Shown here piece after piece: positions 10,946 to 48,149 of a stretch of DNA of 64,000 nt. Both the position numbers and the translations under genes were made by a program. Source of the DNA: Candidula unifasciata (Eukaryota > Mollusca > Gastropoda > Stylommatophora > Geomitridae); the NCBI GenBank assembly GCA_905116865.2, contig CAJHNH020002430.1, forward strand, positions 1 through 64,000, read 5' to 3'. Below the pieces are notes generated by a model, which did not search any database, was not told where the DNA came from, and saw only the letters and a list, made by a program, of their open reading frames with translations. Each line of letters opens with the position of its first letter. Positions within the stretch are counted from its first letter, which is position 1.

Positions 10946-11379
10946 TAACAACTTCAGATAAAAACAAGAAGTAAAACGTTACTGCAAAACAGTGTAAAGC
11001 AAATTATCATATGCAAGCTGAAGATGTTTTATTATTTTATTTTATAAAATAAATAATGAAATGAGATATTCTGAAACTCAAACAAAATAAAGATGCTAGT
11101 TTGTAAAAAAAGAGAAATCTTTAAGGAAATTGTCGCCACAGTTTATTTGAAAACATTTGCTCTTAAAAAGTTGGTTGGCATGTTGTGGTGTACAGTTTCG
11201 CCCAACACATCCGGTTTCTGCAAACCCTTATTATTTGCCTTTTAATACATTCCTGTTTAAGGGCAGCTAGCTTGCAATGTTCTGTCACTTCTAAAAGTGG
11301 TTCTGATGTACTGCAGATCTGTTTGGTTGTCTCTTACGTATTTGTTAGTATTATATTCTAAATAAAGCGCACAAGCCTA

Positions 11380-12450
11380 AACCATCTAACGAAGGAATTT
11401 GGAAAGTCATTCTCTTCACTACTTAACCAACAATGTACACCTGAAGAGCTATCTTTTGATCTCTGGGACTCCGAATTATTGACACTCAATGTGTCAACAT
11501 CCATCCCGAACCTGGGAAACAAAGATGCTGAGCCCGCTTTAGTGAAGAAAGCACTCACAATGGAACACCTCAACAACATGTTCCCACAGGACAGCTGGAC
11601 GAGAATCTACACGGATGGATCAGCAAAAGAGGCAACTACGAATGGTGGGGCAGGTGTTTACATAAAACACCCAGATGCCACTACTGTGTCCCTAGCAGCC
11701 CCCACCGGACGAACTTGCTCTAACTACAAGGCAGAACTCTCAGCTCTATTGATGGCAGCACAGTATATGAACAATCTGCAAATCACAGCAGCAGGATAGT
11801 TTTTTCTCACTGACTCACTGTCAGCTATACAGGCCCTTGAGTCCAAACCTACCGACAGCACACTACAAAGTCTAACACAGGAACTTGCTATGTTGTCAAT
11901 AAGGCAGAAATTCACTTTCAGTGGATTCCGTCTCACTGCGGCATCAAAGGCAATGAAAGCGCAGATGTTTTAGCCAAGGAAGGCAGTAACAAACTACAGA
12001 CCTACCAGCCACTATCTTTTCCAGAAGTCAAAACTCTCATTAAGAGAAAATCAGAAACAGATTGGAAAAACAACACTGGTTATGACTACGGAAAAGATTT
12101 TCTGAGGCACTTGAACAGAACAGACCAAGTCACAGTTTTTCGCTTACGCACTGGACACTGCAGACTCAATAAACACTCATATAAATTAGGTATGAGCCAA
12201 ACAGCTCTCTGCCAGTGTCTTCATGCTGAACAGACTCCAGAACATGTCCTGCAAGACTGTCCTCTCCTGGCGGAGCTGCGGAGCGACATATGGCAACACC
12301 CAGTAGAACTGACAACTAAGCTTTGAGGAAACCTAAGAGACCTTGAAAAGACATCCCAGTTTATGACCCACAGTGGATTATGCGCATGACCAGAGATCGC
12401 TGAAGAAGAAGAAGATATTCTAAATATACTAGAAGGCGATTACCAGCAGG
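11380..12450 (+). pseudogene. I-like non-LTR element: RNase H domain and 3' end
   Basis: From 11479 the frame carries an RNase H fold: YTDGSAKEATTNGGAG (first Asp), NYKAELSALL (Glu) and LTDSLSAIQAL (second Asp) after an in-frame stop at 11797. In another frame near 11925 comes QWIPSHCGIKGNESAD. After that, from 12111, LNRTDQVTVFRLRTGHCRLN and CLHAEQTPEHVLQDCPLL give the usual post-RNase H gag-knuckle-like region. At least one stop and one frameshift break it. RNase H plus this tail is typical of the I superclade. The RT at 7130-8490 could be the same family, but the pieces are not joined. Confidence 0.85.
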
Positions 12451-12878
12451 CGCTGTGGAGAGCGAGCAAGGCAGGGCACTAAAGACACCTTGGTCATCCA
12501 CTGCACCTAGGTCCATTTCCAATCATCTCGACATTGTCCTGCCACTGGATCAAGATGGACACAGGCGAGAGAGTAAGGTCGACGAATTGTGCAACTCAAC
12601 TCTTCCTCACTTAAATCCAAGTCCTTGTGCAAGTCACTTTCATCCAGCTAACTTTAAATGAAAGCGGTCTTCTCACTTTCCTCCAGCTAAATTTGGATAA
12701 AGTGGTCTTCATCATCCGTGATGGACAAACAACATTCTAAATAGCTAATTCACAGAATTTGTCTGTAGCATGTTATGTTTGAAAGATCATATCTGCGATC
12801 ATACTTTCACCTTTATACTGAATAATTTAAGCAAATCTAGACAAACAGTTTGCCAAACATCACACCAAGCAGCTGTTG

Positions 12879-37772
<24,894 letters not shown>

Positions 37773-38044
37773 CTTGAGAATTGCTGTGTATGTAAGAAAA
37801 GTTGGATTGGCTGTTTATTCTAGTTTCTCATTTGGAAGACTTAATTAATTCGTCAATGCACGGCTGTCTGTAACTATAGTTATAGATTGCTGTGGTCAAG
37901 ACCTGTTTTCCCAGAAAAAAAAATTATATAAAAAACAGACAATGCATTGATCTGCACTCATACAAAGAAGCACAAAACGCAGATGTATCATATATAAGTT
38001 TTTTTCAGAAAATTTCTTTTTCTTATTTTCCTATGTCAGTATTT

Positions 38045-38955
38045 TGAATGGGTGCTGTCATCATGCAAGGATGTGTACTTTCACCTGATTTGTTTTCAAT
38101 ATGCATTGAATATAAAATTAGATCTTTAATTGATGTGCCCGGAATTGTGGTTGGTGTGCACAATATAAACAATTTACGTTATGCTGATGACACAGTCTTG
38201 ATAGCAACAAGTCAGAAAGAATTACAGGAAATGATAGACATTGTGGTGTTAGAAAGTGAAAGAATGGCCTCAGTTTGAATAATGGGAAGACAGAAGTAGT
38301 GGTGGTATTAAAGAAACAAATTATTCCTAAATGTGTAATAGAAGTCAATGGTGTTATTATGTAAGTATCTGGGCACATGGATAACATCAGATGGAAGATG
38401 CATAACTGAAATAAGAAACAGAATTGGACAGGCAAAAACTGCATTTTATAAAATGAAAAACATCTTGTGCAATATATCCTTGTCATTGAGAGTTGGAAAA
38501 AGAATTCTTGCTTGCTACATGCATCCAGTTTTAACATTTGGCTGTGAATCCTGGACAATCAGTAGGCAGGCCAAACAATTTTTAGAGGCCTCAGAGATGT
38601 GGTTTTACAGAAGAATGCTTAGAATACCTTGGACAGCCAAAAAGAGCAACCAAGAGGTTTTTAAAAAGGCGGGAGCCCTAAGACAACTTATCACAGACAT
38701 CAGAAAGAGACAGTCACCATTTTCGGCCATGTTATGAGAAGAGGGAAAATAGAATATTTTGTGACCACTGGAAAGATCTGTGGAAGGAGGGATAGAGGAA
38801 GACAAAGATAGAAGATGCTTGACAGTCTTGTTGCATGGCATTAGGTGTGTCGGCACACGAACTGATACATGCTGCAGGAGATCGCAGATTATGAAGAGGA
38901 ATGATAGCCCACGCCAGTCGGCAAGGCACCTGGTGATGATGATGATGATGTCATC
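38045..38955 (+). pseudogene. RTE-like retrotransposon 3' half, broken
   Basis: The frame at 38048 has a strand-exchange palm region: GCVLSPDLFSICIEYKIR, then NNLRYADDTVLIATSQKEL with the YADD catalytic box. After a frameshift, YLGTWITSDGRCITEIRNRI and FGCESWTISRQAKQFLE (38365-38590) and WFYRRMLRIPW follow. Another shift precedes GHVMRRG. The copy ends in (GATGAT)n at 38935-38952, the usual RTE-like tail. Frameshifts make it inactive. Confidence 0.85.
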
Positions 38956-39039
38956 ATTTCAGAAAGGAAAAAAAAAGCTGTTTTGTGGTGTTCTCTTGAA
39001 AATAGAATTGTAAGAGCGAATGTTCCAAGTCCCACAATT

Positions 39040-39620
39040 AATCAAATTAACATGAAAAGAGAAAGCAAACTGAGGTAACTGGGTATCATTTTCGATAGAA
39101 GCCTGTCCTTTAGGGATCATGTGGAGACAGTTGCGGTAAAATGTCAAAAAGGACTCGATACTCTCAAAATTATGGCAACAATGGACATGGAACAAATAAT
39201 GCTGCCCGCAATGTTCCAACATGTGATCCTGTCGGTGATAGATTATGGACTGGAATGCTTATCATGTCAAACAGTCAGCTGATGAAACTTGAACACATAC
39301 AGAATGAAGCCACGTGGGTAACTCTGGGATGTACAAGAGACACCCTGGTAGTATGTATGCGATATATACTTGCACTGCCTACTATTGTAGATGTGCTTAA
39401 AGTTTTGCAAGCAAAGTCATATCTCAGAGTAGCTGCAGACAATAAGCATCTCCTGCATTAAGCCCTGGATAGAGCTAAGGGTCACAGACTAAAAGAGTAA
39501 GGTCTCGGATGGCGCAAGCTGAAAACACAATTGGATATGTGATGCTTGATAAATTTGGGCGAGGAGAGGAGTGGGTCAATGTGTACGAGCAAGTTTCAGA
39601 CTTATGTAAGGTTATAATCA
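39040..39620 (+). pseudogene. I-like element (family N3), post-RT fragment
   Basis: The text encodes FDRSLSFRDHVETV (39085), LKIMATMD, VIDYGLECLS, KLEHIQNEATWVTLGCTRDT and CMRYILALPTI. The same series appears on the minus strand at 46735-47060. It is the thumb-side region between RT and RNase H, and several stops are present. Confidence 0.75.
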
Positions 39621-40565
39621 CTTTAGGTCGTGTTTATATCAATGACCTGTGAAAGGCCTCCCTACTGATGAACACACCACAGTGGCAAATCTAAGAATGC
39701 AGCGAGCAACAGATCTCCTAATGACATAGGCAGAAAAATAGCATGTTGTGATCAACACAGTCAAAACATCCACAACGCTTTTCTTTCTTTCCCCCAGAAA
39801 CAAAGCTATTATTGTTCGCAAAGGAACATCCTAGCTAAAGGAAGAAAGCTTCCCCATTTATCTTGGAGTAAAAGGCTCACGTGGAGCAAACATATAGAAA
39901 ATGTAGAAGGGAAGGCCAGGAGACGACTAGGGGTACTTAGAAAACTGGCAGGTGCAAGTTGAGGAGCGATTGTGAAAACTCTAAAGTTTATAATGGAGCG
40001 ATAAGACCCCACTTGAAGTTTGGTGCAACAGCCTGATCATCAACTGCTAATTCCCATCTACAATCATTAGACATAGGGCAAAATCAAGCCCTTAGACTCA
40101 TCACAGGATCCATGAAAACTGCACCGATCCTAGAGATGCAAAAATAACTTCAATGCAGACATTGTCCTATAGAAGAGACACTAAAACTATGATCCAGATG
40201 GAGAAGTTTAATAGCTTGCAGTCACATCCAATAAATGTAGCAGCTTTGTCCATCGGGGGAAAAGACTTAGAAGACAGTATTAATCAGATTTGCCCATGAG
40301 AAAAGCGTAACTGAAACTTACCCCTGTACCTTAGGAGCAAGTCAGTGATACAAAACAGATAATGACTTCAGTCAGTGGACTCACAGCTGGAGATGAGTCC
40401 AGTGACCTTGAAAAACAAACAGCTGCTCTTAGCATGATTCAAGAAAACTATCCCGAACAGTCGTGGATACATGCTTACACATATGGATCAGTAACCAGTG
40501 CGGTAAAAAATAGGGGTGCTGGCGTCCTTATCACATACCTAGACAACCACCACCATAAAAGTATA

Positions 40566-40676
40566 TCATCAATTCTCTTTAGGCCTAGTGGCACATGAGG
40601 CTTCAGAGAGGACTTTCCATGCTCTCTTGTCCTGTGCAATCTTCAGTGCAGTTTTCCATGTCAGAGATACCGCATT

Positions 40677-40768
<92 letters not shown>

Positions 40769-40830
40769 ATTCACGTGAGAGCTGTTTTGACAGACATATC
40801 AGGATTCATTCTCCTTACATTCCAAAAGCC
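40566..40830 (-). mobile_element. RTE-like 3' end with an expanded TC repeat
   Basis: The plus strand CATCAATTCTCTTTAGGCC, TAGTGGCACATGAGGCTTCA and GAGGACTTTCCATGC, up to GAGCTGTTTTGACAG, matches the last part of the element at 62708-63484. The TC microsatellite 40679-40765 replaces its short TTCTCTTTCTCTCTGG segment. Confidence 0.8.
40679..40765. repeat. (TC)n microsatellite
   Basis: About 43 uninterrupted TC units lie inside the RTE-like fragment. Confidence 0.97.
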
Positions 40831-40999
40831 AATTTTTAATTTGGTTTTGACGTCCAATAGACATGTTTACCCATCATGGGCTTCCTTTCGGCTTTCACCC
40901 ATGTTGTTCATGCTGACAGACGGACTCTGTCCCAAGACCCCCGGACGTTTAGAGCATTTATTTCCTCTTGAAGTTTCATTAACTTAGTAGTTGTTTTTT

Positions 41000-41205
41000 T
41001 TTTTTTTTTACAGGGCAGAGCTGTCAACACTGCGCCCAACCCTCGAGCCTAGAGGACCAGGAGGACATCTTTTGTCTGGCCCCTCGCCAAAGACCTGTCC
41101 GACTTGGGTGACCCTGCCAGTAACATACATTTCCGCCGTCATAGATCACTGAGGCTCCCAAGCTCCCCCGCCACTACAAGGTAATGGCCTCTGGGGGATA
41201 CAAAA
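41000..41205. repeat. Unclassified insert inside N2
   Basis: After a T16 tract and ACAGGGCAGAGCTGTCAAC the stretch has no frame related to the flanking RNase H. It must belong to an insertion between the RTE piece and the resumed domain. No ends were identified. Confidence 0.4.
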
Positions 41206-41786
41206 TATTTACCTACTGGTAAATTATGTTCCAACTATACAGCAGAGATCGTGGCACTAAAGTAACTTCAAGCCCTCAAGAGTGGTTAACTCCCTCACCT
41301 GAGATCTGAACTTGGCAAAGTGGCTGCCCAAAAGTGTATTGTACCCCAGTGGGTGCCATTCCACAGTGGTATACTAGAAAACGAAACCGCAGATAAACTT
41401 GCTAAGAAAGGGGCAGAATGTGAACAGGAAGAGAATGCGGTAACGTATAATGAGAAAAAAAATGGCCGTCCAGTCTATCAGAAGTGAACAGAGTCTGGCC
41501 AGAGATGACTACCGCTTACTTGACCGGCATGGGCAGGTCATTTTCCTACGCCTCAAGACAGGAAATAACAAATTTAACAAGCATATGCACAAGCTACGTC
41601 TAAGTAGTTCACCACTGTGCCCATGTGGATTGTGTGTGCAGACTACAGAACATGTCCTGCAAGAGTGTCACTTGTACAGCACATTAAGAAAGGAATACTG
41701 GCCCACTGGGTCAACATTGCACTTAAAGCTGTATGGAACTAAAAAGGAACTCTTAAAAACAGCCAATTTTATCACAGAACTGTCAG

Positions 41787-41995
41787 TCATCATCATCATC
41801 ATTATAAACAAGTTTTGCTGTTAAGCTCCGTGGGGAAGAATAATTTGCGATCCAGTGCACGTTGGCTGCCACTGGCTATTGTCATGCCGTGAAGGCGTAG
41901 AATGTCTTTAATGTTGCCGATCCATGTTTTCCCGGGCCGTCCTCTTGCTCTTGTAGCTGATCTTCTGAGATATAGTGCTTGTAATGGTATTTTAT
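41787..41995 (-). mobile_element. RTE-like element (family R1), 3' end copy
   Basis: CATCATCATCATCATT, then GTGGGGAAGAATAATTTGCG, ATCCAGTGCACGTTGGCTGC and CCGTCCTCTTGCTC match the end of the element at 58917-59643 and begin with the same (GAT)n tail in minus sense. Confidence 0.82.
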
Positions 41996-42494
41996 TTTGT
42001 CATTGTAAATCAAAAAAACGAACACAAGAGGAAGAAGAAAACTTTAGGTCATGGGTGCAAGGACTGGCCAGCTGGTACTGCAGAATCAGAAGTTCAACAA
42101 AGGATTCATGACAACCGTGATGTGATTATCTATGCAGATGGCTCTGTGTTGAAAGACAGACGAAGTGCGAGGGGGTTCATAGCAAAAGCGAATGGACGTC
42201 GCTTAGTGCAGCAATGCCTGACATATGATATGACAACGTCTAGTTTGAGAATGGAGGTGGAGGCAGTCACTGCTGCTTTCCGCTGGCTTGAGAATCAGCT
42301 GTACACACATGATGTGATTGTAACTGACTCACAGAGCATGTTGAGAAGGGTGGGGACAGACATGCTCCGTGCAGATTAGCAAGCATCACTTCAGAGGTCC
42401 TGGGTAGTTAGCGTCCTTTGGATATTTTCTCCAGATAGACTGGCCGGCTCTGCACCACTTAGGGTGAATTGAAGTATGACAATCTAGATATTGT

Positions 42495-42921
42495 TATGTA
42501 TTCTCAACCTTACTGTATGGCACAGAGACATGGACAATGAACAAACAACTGGAAAATCGTATCAATTCTTTGGAGATGTGGATATACAGAAGATTAAGTC
42601 GTATTTCATGGAAATAAAAGCTATCAAAAACAGAGGTACTGGGGAAATTGGGAATGAAAAGAGAATTGCTAGGTGAAATAAAAAAATAGACAAGTGAAAC
42701 ATTAAAAGACATTAAAAGACATAACAGTATTGTAAAGATCATCCTAGAGGGAAAGGTTCAAGGTAGGCAAGCAAGAGGCAGACAGCGTTACAAGTGGGAG
42801 GATAACATCAAGAGATGGACGAACAGCAGTATGAGTGAGTGTACATTAATGGCAAGAGACAGGGCTTGATGGAGACCCATTGCAGCCAACCTTCATTGTG
42901 GAGACGGCACCTGATTGATTG
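42495..42921 (+). mobile_element. RTE-like 3' fragment nested in N3
   Basis: It reads as LLYGTETWTMNKQLENR, MWIYRRLSRISW, GRQARGRQRYKWEDNIKRW and MARDRA.WR, the standard RTE-like C-terminus, with frameshifts, and ends CTGATTGATTG. The 14-mer AATCTAGATATTGT flanks it exactly at 42481-42494 and 42922-42935. Confidence 0.92.
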
Positions 42922-43063
42922 AATCTAGATATTGTGCGGGCCCTTTGGGAGCGAGTGAACAGTGCGTAGGCACAGACAGATCAATGCGGGCTGAGGAGAA
43001 TGGCGCTGCGAGGAGTTACCAGGGGATCTGCCAGACGCTCAAAACTCAGGTAAAGAGCAAGAC

Positions 43064-43312
43064 CAGCATACCGCGATCGAAACCCACTGCAGGCTGCGTG
43101 GAATTTTGTCGTGGTATGGGGACGTCGCAGGTCGACCCAGCCTAAAATGGGTACCAGGATGGGCTGTCCTGGGAAAGTAAAGACAGCCGGCGTAATGCTG
43201 ACCACATTACCCACAGAGTGCTGATGGTCTGTAAAAATATGGGACGCTCTGCCCATATGTCCGATGCGCCGAAAGGCGTGAAAATGGAACTTTACTTTTA
43301 CTATTTTTACTT
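43064..43312 (+). mobile_element. tRNA-derived SINE (family T) nested in N3
   Basis: It starts near CGCGATCGAAACCCACTGC (B-box-like), then AGGTCGACCCAGCC, ATGGGTACCAGGATGGGC, CTGACCACATTACCCA and GCCGAAAGGCGTGAAAATGG, with a T-rich tail. The 12-mer AAAGAGCAAGAC flanks it at 43052-43063 and 43313-43324. Confidence 0.9.
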
Positions 43313-43762
43313 AAAGAGCAAGACGTATATACAATCAGACAGGTACTGGTGCTATCAGAATTTGAACTCTTGTTTGCTGCTGAAGATGGGGACGGAGAGC
43401 TTATGAGAGTGTCCAGAGTGCTATGATGTCCACTCTTAATTTAACATGCAATGTTTATGTCGCTATTTTATAAATGCTTAATAATGATTTATGCAACTCC
43501 TATCAGTCCTCTAATACCCTGCAGTGTCGAGGTGACTTTTAATTTACAAGCAAGCGCTCGTTTGAGGGTCTCAAAAATAGAGATTTCCAGAGACTTTATT
43601 ATTTCCTCTGTCCATTGTTTGCATAGTCGGCCTCTTCTTGGCTTTCTGTACATCATTGTTTGATGTAGTAGACTATTTGTTGACATCCGCGTCATCTTGC
43701 CAAACTATTTCACATGCTGTCTTCTAGTGAAATACAGAGCTGACTCTACTCCCAATCACCTA

Positions 43763-43969
43763 TGGCAGTGTTTCCTAAACTTTTCTTAGTCGCGGCGCCT
43801 TCTTTCAATTAAAATTTTTCCACGGCGCCCTGCCTATGTAAAAGTATGACCATTCGTGTGTAAGAGATTTAAAAAAAATTTTTAAAAAACTCGTGTATCT
43901 TCGAATATTTAGCGGCGCCCCCGTGAAGAGGTCGCGGTTCCCCGGGGCGCACAGTTTGGGAATCACGGG
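43763..43969. mobile_element. hAT-like MITE, 207 bp
   Basis: AGTGTTTCCTAAACT at the left pairs with AGTTTGGGAATCACG at the right. Inner TCGCGGCGCC blocks recur. Flanks CCTATGGC and CCTACGG are similar, fitting a decayed 8-bp duplication. Confidence 0.65.
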
Positions 43970-44099
43970 CCTACGGATTTCATCATTTATGATCGTATTC
44001 CTTATTGTTCTTTTAGGGGCCCTTAGTTTCAATTTTATTTCAGGTTTAATTTTTTTTTCTGTTATTGTCCAGAATTGATAATATAGGGTTGGCAAGAAG

Positions 44100-45590
44100 A
44101 TTCTGTCATAGAATGCTCTTTTGGTTTCAACAGATGCATGTTTCTTAATATTGCTGCCATTTGCCCAATGAGTTGGTTTGCTCTATTACATCTGTTTTTG
44201 TCGGCTGATGATATTATGCTTCCCAATGTGCTAGCGGCAAGAAAGGAAAAAAGAAAAACATAGAAGTACGGAGAGATAAGGAAAATAAAATATGGTTAGG
44301 ACAATCGGTAGTTTCCCGCTGTGCAGCAAATATAGGAAAAGTACAGAAAAGACAAGGGTTTTTCTGTGCAGGGGCCAGGAAATATTTCATAAAAACCCTA
44401 GCTAAGGATATATTAACAATAGTATTACACAACTATAATAACTGACTACAACTGCATATTACTACATAGGCAAAGCCTAGCCAAACCACGTGCAAACTAC
44501 AAGTTCTATCTTGAATCAAGCAATGAATATAACCATCACATTCAAAGTTTGCTTTTTTTTAAAAACTGAACTCAAAACTAAGGCTTCACAGATAACACCA
44601 CACTAACAAATGACATTGTCTTCACACACATTTATGTGCTAAACACCTTATCTAGATGAAAATTCACTTCTGGCGACAGAAAATCAAATATCCCTGAGCG
44701 ATGACACACACTGATGTATATATATCTATCAGTATAACTACTGAAAACGTACCATCGCCACGAAGTCAGCCAGACAACCCATCCATCCCCACACAGTCGC
44801 CCAGACACATGCTGCTGAGCCCATGCAGGTGTTGCAGCCGCTGAATGGGATCTCCTGCCATTAAACGACTGTGGGGTCAGAATCCGGAAAGCCAAAATAT
44901 ACCGTTTCCCAGAGACATCGGATTTTTTCAACTTGTGATCTACCAGTTTGCCAGATTTTTGACCGCTTTCAGTCTAATCACAATTAATAATTGATTTATT
45001 CAACCGGCGTTTGACACTCAGCTACACACCCCATACTAAATTTGTTGGTGTCCCGATAACCCCACAATCATTGTCTACCAATCCTTCTTCAGCTCCTGTT
45101 CTATCCTTCAAATACTGGCCTTAGCCAGCTGGAAAAAAAATCTTCTGACATGACGTAATCACTAATTACTTGCAGTATCATTTATTAACATAAACACCCA
45201 AAACAAAAATAACTTAACTGTCATTGACATATAAGCAAAGCATGGCTCGTCCCAAGATAGTGAACATATCAGTTCTAGGTATGAAATTATACGAAAAATG
45301 GCAATAATCATCGGAACGTTGCAAACATGTACATTTTGTTATAGACAGCAGCAGATTAGTCAAACCATTACCACCCTCCCCTTCCCCCCTCCCCCCACCT
45401 ACAATGATGGTAACAATAACATATAAAAATAGACGTTAATGTCACAGACAACATCATATTCGTAGAATCATTACAAGCCCCCATCTAATCGGTTCGGTAG
45501 AAAATGCCTTGTAAAAAAATACAAATTATCACTGACACACAACAAGCAAAACTGCAGAAAACATTAAATACATCATGGTCGGTGGACATC
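44100..45590. other. Intergenic stretch without recognised features
   Basis: A/T-rich unique sequence with short frames only. Apart from a C-rich tract near 45370-45400 I see nothing to annotate. Confidence 0.4.
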
Positions 45591-45599
45591 AGGATTCTT

Positions 45600-47100
45600 G
45601 ACAAGGAGTTCCTCTTCGACGTCCAGTAATTCTTCCGAGATATGTTCTTCCAGCCTCTTGTTACCTCAGCCACTGGGCTTACATCAGAAGTATTCCACTG
45701 TTGTCTCAGCCGCAAGGCTATCAAGAGACATTCCACCACCATTGTCACCGCTGCGTGGCTTTTGAAGGACATTTTCTACCATTGCCATGACCGCGTTGCT
45801 TCCAAGAGACTTTGAGTTGTTGATTCAAGAACCGACATCACAGCACTAGTGACATTCCCATTGGTGCTCTCTCCCCATCCTCAGCAGCCAGTAAAGAGTT
45901 TCGATACTAATGGTGCCAGTAGCATTCTGTTAAAACGCCCGCCTTGCTTTTCTCTGAGCCTCGAGCATCTGCCATAACCTCTTGTCACTCCCCGCAGCAT
46001 CAGTCTAACCAGACTGTGGTGATACATTTTCTCCTCTAAAATGTACACGCTCTCCCACAAGGCACTAACCACCTCTGAGTTATCATACATCAGTATTCCC
46101 CCAAAATGTGCAGAGCCAGCCAGTCTGTCTGCGGTTCATTTCCCAACACACCGGCGTTCCCCGGTGAAAAAATCCACACAATACCCTGTGTCCTCCGCAG
46201 TGAAGCATGCCACTCTGCACTCATGCCTGTCCTGACCTTCCTCAGCATGCTCATGAGTCAGTTACAATCACGATGTGTGTGTGTGTGTGTGTGTTGTGTT
46301 CTCTAACCAGTTGGAAAGCTGCAGTGAAAGCCTTCACTCTTAAGCTGGATGTTGTGGTATTATACGCTAGGCTCTCCTGCACCAAACGTCGTCCATTTAC
46401 TTTTGCTTAGAAACCCCAGGCACTTCTTTTGCCTCTTGACAAAGAACCATCTGTGTGAATAATCAAATCCTCTGAGCGAGCATTATCTTGAATTAATTGC
46501 AGAATCTCCACCTCCGTGTTACCTGCTGGCCAGTCTCTGCATTCCCGGCTCAGTGTGATTATGACCCTACACAAGTCTGACTGTTCAGGTGGCACTTTGA
46601 CCCACTCCTTTCCTCTCCTAATGTTCTCAAGGATGCAAACCTGTCTGATTGTGTCTTCTGGCTGAGCCATCCATGACTTTTCTCTTGTCAGCCTCTGACC
46701 TTTAACTGGGCCCAGAACTTCGTGCAAAGGGTGATCTGTGTCTGCACCTACCTTGAAATTTGACTGTGCTGCAGCACCTTGTGCTTACGTTCAACAGTCG
46801 GCAAACCAAGAATGTATCGCATACACGCCACTGGGGAGTGTCTGGTGCAACACAAAATGACCCGCAAAGCTACGTTCTGTATGCGCTCTAGTTTGCCCAT
46901 CTGACTCCTGAGACGGTAAGCAGTCCCAGGTCATAATCAACCATTGACAGGATTGGGTGCTGAAGAGACATTTTGCTGCCATTGCCACCACCGCGTGGCT
47001 TCCAAGAGATATTTTTCTGCCATTGTGGAGGCCGCAGAGCCCATCTGAGGGACATAACTGGAGATGGCTTGGTCGCACTCCAGTTGCTAGCAACACTCGA
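45600..47100 (-). pseudogene. I-like element (family N3), longest reverse copy
   Basis: On the minus strand from ~47060 the order is KLERIQNVALRVILC and CMRYILGLPTVERKHKVLQ, then AQPEDTIRQ, EWVKVP and DWPAGNTEVEILQLIQDNA. The RNase H opening IIHTDGSLSRGKRSAWGF follows at ~46410-46480, then the 3' noncoding region 46140-45820 ending GAATCAACAACTC. A (GT)n run interrupts it at 46275. Stops and frameshifts are frequent. The stretch CATTGCCACCACCGCGTGGC near 45770 recurs near 46980. Confidence 0.8.
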
Positions 47101-47334
47101 TCTGACCATGCATTTCTTCTACTTCTTATTTTCCCTGACAGTGACTTTCGGATGAGAAGGATACATGCCTCTATGAAGGTTTCGACCAGAATCCCAACTA
47201 GTCAGACCTATGATCTTTTTACTGCATACAGAATAAAGAGAGCATCTCTGCAGCAAATACTGGGGTAATACAGGACAGCCAGATTTTTGGTGAATTTTTG
47301 AGGAAAATAAAAGCCAGATGCTTCTTCTTTTATC

Positions 47335-47790
47335 CTCAAATGGAGCATAGGCCCTATGCCAGCTCATGCCAAGTCATTCTATCTTTCACTATTGCGTGCA
47401 GCTTTCCCCATCTTTTAACTTCACTCTCTAGCTTCCTCTTCCATGTGTGTGTGTGTGTGTTTTGGTCTGCCTTCTATACCCCTGTGAGTTCAAGTGCAAA
47501 AACATTATAATTATATTGTACTATGGTTTTCTCAAAGTATGTACTATCCAACTCCAGCGTCTTTTCTTCACCTCTTGGTCCGGTACAGCTTGTTTAGTGC
47601 TCTCCCAGAGCACTATCAGATAATTTAAATGCCCTCTATTCTGTGCAAGCACCAGTTAATTGAATGTTTGTAATTTATTAGTAGCTGTTTTAGTTGTTCT
47701 CCGTGTTTCTTGTCCATATAACAGTACTAATCTGACATTAGAATTAAACATTTTAAGTTTAGTATTAGTTTCAATTTCTTCTGTAAATCA
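47335..47790 (-). pseudogene. RTE-like C-terminal fragment, reverse relative of 3766-4262
   Basis: Minus-strand text carries TTGCACTTGAACTCACAGGG, CTGTACCGGACCAAGAGGTG and CAGATTAGTACTGTTATATGG, which parallel the plus-strand fragment at 3766-4262 (LLYGAETW, DQEV block). A (GT)n run at 47443 interrupts it. Confidence 0.65.
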
Positions 47791-47989
47791 TCATGGGCAT
47801 GACAGACAATGAAGGCCGCTGTGCTGTGTATAAGAAAATACCCTGTACCTCACCTTGGGTTTCAACAGGCTCTGCTGGTTTAAACGTCCTCGTGGTGCAC
47901 CATAGGTAATGGCCAATATCTAACTAAAACTTCTGGCCCTCATTAGCCCACCCCAGTGCTTGAGCAATTATGTCGATTACAAATACTAT

Positions 47990-48110
47990 TTAATGACAAA
48001 AGAGCAGGGATGGGCAAACTATAGCCCATAGGCTGAACTGGCCTACCAAGCAATTTTTACTGACCCCCGAGGCTGGTGTAAAATTATTACATAATCTTGC
48101 CTTTGAGCTC
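47990..48110. repeat. hAT-like MITE fragment
   Basis: AGAGCAGGGATGGGCAAACTATAGCCCAT is a typical hAT-type non-autonomous end. No matching right end was identified. Confidence 0.45.
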
Positions 48111-48149
48111 ACAAAATAGAAGACATGGTTTCTGCAATAACACTCGAGT

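Larger units (their letters stand above)
39810..41790 (+). pseudogene. I-like element (family N2): RT tail and RNase H, split by insertions
   Basis: Frames give LGVLRKLAGAS (39925), RPHLKFGATA (40003) and NQALRLITGSMKTAPILEM (40080). The RNase H start is SWIHAYTYGSV..AVKNRGAGVL (40460-40530). The domain stops at 40565 where an RTE-like piece enters, and resumes at 41215 (LCSNYTAEIVALK, then VPQWVPFHSGILENETADKL) and FLRLKTGNNKFNKH with a C-x-C...H...C tail near 41610-41670. The first RNase H Asp is replaced (YTYGS for YTDGS). It ends around 41785 against an inverted RTE. Confidence 0.75.
42020..43440 (+). pseudogene. I-like element (family N3): RNase H and 3' end with two nested insertions
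   Basis: RNase H lies at 42060-42370: IIYADGSVLKDRRSARGF (Asp), LRMEVEAVTAAFRWL (Glu), VIVTDSQSMLRRV (Asp). The 3' noncoding region starts at 42430 (GACTGGCCGGCTCTGCACC). It is interrupted at 42495-42921 by an RTE-like piece, resumes at 42936 (GCGGGCCCTTTGGGAGCGAG), is interrupted again at 43064-43312 by a SINE, and ends 43325-43440. Both insertions have direct target duplications. Confidence 0.85.

Noticed and set aside
44632..44931. 99-aa minus-strand ORF with no repeats
   Set aside because: There is no family resemblance, no splice-consistent neighbours and a composition like the flanking noncoding DNA.
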